Assembly (NCBI GenBank): GCA_951812525.1
Contig: OX638316.1
Coordinates: 2,784,506-2,848,505, forward strand
Length of the DNA: 64,000 nt
From: an uncultured Poribacteria bacterium
GTDB taxonomy: Bacteria; Poribacteria; WGA-4E; WGA-3G
Reading direction: 5' to 3'
Positions 61,924-64,000 of this stretch are shown piece after piece (within the stretch, counting starts at the first letter, position 1; each line of letters starts with the position of its first letter). The notes beneath the pieces were generated by a model that was given only the letters and a program-made list of their open reading frames with translations, made no database searches and was not told the origin of the DNA. The position numbers and the translations under genes are program-made.

Positions 61924-62718
61924 GTGAGACAGGTTTATGTGGTTTTGCTTATTAGTGTATTCGCCATAACTTCTGCGTTTGCTGGAATCCCTGATGACAA
62001 GGATCTGCTCATGTGGATCGGTGAAGGGAGCGGAAACACAGCAGTTGATGGCACAGGAAACGGAAATGATGGCACCCTCCATGGTAATGCCAAATGGGTT
62101 GCGGATGGCAAATTTGTCACCGGAATTTCTCTCAAAGGCGCAGAAACCTACATGGAAGTGCCCGACCTTATCACTGAAGCTGGAAGTCTACTGTTCTGGT
62201 TCAAACCCGATTGGGACGGCAAGGACGGCGAGGATTACCGGATTTATGATGCCAGTTTTGGACCCATCTATTTCTTCATCTCCAAGGGTGCTAACCACGC
62301 TGACATCAACCCCGAAGACTTTGGCTTCTATTTTGAAGCTGCTGACGATGCAGATTGGCAGGACGTTGAATTTGATCCAGCAGGGGTCATAACAAAAGAT
62401 AAATATTTTCATGTCGCAGCAACTTGGGATTTCGATGGCGGGAACCCGTTCCTATATATCGATGGGAAGGAAGCCGCAACCAGTGGTAAGAAAATTACTG
62501 GTGGTTTTCCACAGTTGCACGAAAAACCCAGATTCGGATGGGAGACGATTCCCTATATTCCGCTCCAAAACGGAGCAGAAGGTATCATTGATGAAATCTC
62601 ATTTTGGTCACGCGCACTTGAAGAGGATGAGATTCAGGAGATGATGGATACAAGTTTGGATGTCGAAGCGGCAGGGAAATTGACTGTTACGTGGGGTGAT
62701 TTAAAGGCGACCCGATAA
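61924..62718 (+). CDS. Secreted LamG (concanavalin-like) protein with TVTWGDLK tail
   Basis: GTG start with AGAGG upstream; 264 residues. Signal peptide to about 21 (ITSAFAG). The LamG domain differs from the 29625/35351 pair: DKDLLMWIGEGSGNTAVDGTGN, NDGTLHGNAKWVADGKFVTG, LLFWFKPDWDGKDGEDYRI, FHVAATWDFDGGNPFLYIDGK and GIIDEISFWSRALEEDEI (each in parts). It ends VEAAGKLTVTWGDLKATR, a shared tail. Own promoter and terminator. Confidence 0.86.
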   Translation: MRQVYVVLLISVFAITSAFAGIPDDKDLLMWIGEGSGNTAVDGTGNGNDGTLHGNAKWVADGKFVTGISLKGAETYMEVPDLITEAGSLLFWFKPDWDGKDGEDYRIYDASFGPIYFFISKGANHADINPEDFGFYFEAADDADWQDVEFDPAGVITKDKYFHVAATWDFDGGNPFLYIDGKEAATSGKKITGGFPQLHEKPRFGWETIPYIPLQNGAEGIIDEISFWSRALEEDEIQEMMDTSLDVEAAGKLTVTWGDLKATR

Positions 62719-62772
62719 TAGTGCGGTTAAGCAACTGTAATTCTAAATACGTTAAGTATAAAGCCTTTTTCT

Positions 62773-62810
62773 AAGTCTGGCGATACAACTCGCCAGACTT
62801 TTTATTTTTA
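62773..62810 (+). terminator. Rho-independent terminator
   Basis: AAGTCTGGCG/CGCCAGACTT (62773-62782, 62791-62800) followed by TTTATTTTTA. Confidence 0.92.
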
Positions 62811-62912
62811 CTATCAACCGCCAAAAAGGTAACTTCAACAGGCATCAAGATACTTGAAATCACTAAAATACCAGTGAAACTCAACACATTGACAGGGACA
62901 ATTTCCAACTCT

Positions 62913-64000
62913 TCAAAGCAGCGGTTCAGTTGTTTTACCTAAAACCCGTGGCAGCCAGAGACTCAAATCTGGAACATAAGTTACCAACACCAACGCTATC
63001 AACAACAAGGCAATGAACAAAAGGACCGAGCGGTAAAGCACGACCACTGACCGATCAAACTTCATACTGGAAATGAATAGATTCATTCCCACTGGTGGCG
63101 TCAAATAACCGATTTCGAGGTTCGTTAAGACAATGATACCGAGGTGTGCCTTATCGATCCCGAACTGTTCTGCGATCGGTAGCAACAGCGGTACAACAAT
63201 AATAACCGCTGAAAAAATATCCATCAGACACCCGACAATCAGGAGGAATATATTGAGTCCGATGAGCGTAACAATACGATTTTCTGTTGTCGCTTGGATC
63301 CAGTCAAGGATAGTTGTAGGTACGTCGAGTGTGATGAGGTAGTTTGTCAAACCTAAAGCGATACCGAGGATGATGAGGATTGCACCGACAAGCAGTGTGC
63401 TCTCCTTGACGATACGCGGCAAGACTTTCACTGACATCGAACGGTGGATGCCAATTTCTACGATAAGAGCATAGATAGCTGTTAGCGCAGCCGCTTCATC
63501 CAAGGTAACGATACCAGATATGATACCCCCTAACACAAGAAACGGCAACAGTAGTTCCCATTTCACGTTCCAGAGCGTTCGGATGAAGACGCGTCCGTCA
63601 AAGGATGTCGTCTCAGTCCGTTTGATGACACTCCATCCACAACAGTAAAGACTTAGAATACTCAGAATAAGCAGACCGGGGATCATACCCGCAAGGAACA
63701 TCCTCTCGATAGGTACTTGCGCGATAATCGCGTAGAGGATCAGCGGAACACACGGGGGAAACAGAAGCCCAATACTGCCAGATGCCGTCACCAACCCGAG
63801 TGAAAATCTTTCGTTATAACTCTGACGCAGGATCGGATATAACAACCCGCCGAGGGCGATAATCGTTACACCCGATGCCCCCGTGAAAGTTGTAAAGAAG
63901 GCACAGGTGCCGAGTACCACTACGGCGATACCACCCGGTAACCAGCCGACACTTGCCCGCGCGAACGCCACCAACCGCTGCGGTGCCTGCCCTTCAGCGA
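62913..64000 (-). CDS. TRAP transporter large permease (DctM), 5' part cut off
   Basis: The frame runs open past base 64000, so the N-terminus is missing; about 362 residues are visible. It is the DctM/SiaM-type permease of TRAP importers of organic acids: GWLPGGIAVVVLGTCAFFTTFTGASG near the start, many hydrophobic helices, GLLFPPCVPLILYAIIAQV, ATTENRIVTLIGLNIFLLIVGCLMD, and NLEIGYLTPPVGMNLFI. The small permease and binding protein would lie beyond the window. The protein ends KTTEPLL. Confidence 0.9.
   Translation of the reverse strand, partial: AEGQAPQRLVAFARASVGWLPGGIAVVVLGTCAFFTTFTGASGVTIIALGGLLYPILRQSYNERFSLGLVTASGSIGLLFPPCVPLILYAIIAQVPIERMFLAGMIPGLLILSILSLYCCGWSVIKRTETTSFDGRVFIRTLWNVKWELLLPFLVLGGIISGIVTLDEAAALTAIYALIVEIGIHRSMSVKVLPRIVKESTLLVGAILIILGIALGLTNYLITLDVPTTILDWIQATTENRIVTLIGLNIFLLIVGCLMDIFSAVIIVVPLLLPIAEQFGIDKAHLGIIVLTNLEIGYLTPPVGMNLFISSMKFDRSVVVLYRSVLLFIALLLIALVLVTYVPDLSLWLPRVLGKTTEPLL

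Noticed and set aside
1-64000. tRNA or rRNA genes
   Set aside because: I saw no convincing cloverleaf or rRNA sequence by eye; a tRNAscan run would be needed to exclude short ones.
1-64000. Insertion sequence or prophage
   Set aside because: No transposase, integrase or phage structural gene was recognised; the repeats present are short and non-coding.

Overview
The window reads as chromosomal DNA from an uncultivated, Gram-negative-type bacterium. The gene mix fits Candidatus Poribacteria or a close relative: many phytanoyl-CoA-dioxygenase-family genes, FG-GAP/ASPIC proteins, secreted TPR proteins, LamG-type secreted proteins, orphan EutN/CcmL microcompartment proteins and a gingipain-like protease. 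This assignment is inferred from gene content, not from a marker gene. Many starts carry AAGGAG-type ribosome sites, but several genes, including some using TTG or GTG, have weak ones or none.

Layout. 1-6.4 kb: a 3' gene fragment, an EcfT transporter subunit, MoaB, a double-VWA envelope protein and a TolB-like propeller protein. 6.8-11.5 kb: secreted proteins, including a TPR-SUMF1-ASPIC cluster on the minus strand. 11.5-12.6 kb: a repeat-rich gap. 12.66 kb: a peroxiredoxin whose peroxidatic residue is an in-frame UGA, followed by the riboflavin cluster ribD-ribE-ribBA-ribH and hisH. 17.7-20.7 kb: a histidine kinase and sigma54 activator pair. 20.8-22.4 kb: two EutN/CcmL proteins and a lipoprotein. 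22.6-27.7 kb: a giant C25 protease with a type IX-like C-terminal domain. 27.7-36.1 kb: an acetyltransferase, ndk, three more secreted proteins and an ASPIC-TPR pair. 36.4-42.5 kb: an RRM protein, then polA, a thioredoxin-reductase-like gene and ubiD in one minus-strand operon. 42.8-50.4 kb: TPR and secreted proteins, a BMP/ABC importer lacking permeases, an amidohydrolase and a DUF1326-like protein. 50.6-57.7 kb: four tandem PhyH oxygenases, a phosphoesterase and a PhyH-HD pair resembling the PhnY-PhnZ phosphonate pathway. 57.9-64 kb: a hydrolase, a HicB/PIN toxin-antitoxin pair, an enolase-superfamily enzyme, a two-TM SLATT-like protein, a LamG protein and a TRAP permease cut by the right edge.

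The strongest candidate for an undescribed system is a C-terminal tail of about 17-20 residues, roughly [VL]-[DE]-x3-K-[LI]-x-[TV]-[TQ]-W-[GA]-x-[LIV]-K near the very end. Seven secreted proteins with unrelated domains share it. It looks like a sorting or attachment tag and is neither LPxTG, PEP-CTERM nor a type IX domain. Other notable signals are the probable selenocysteine peroxiredoxin, an array of six GGAGACA ribosome-site repeats (five of them presented in perfect hairpin loops) before one tail-bearing gene, a family of intergenic hairpins starting with GTAGG whose arms change sequence but stay paired, and a smaller hairpin element nested inside two of those.
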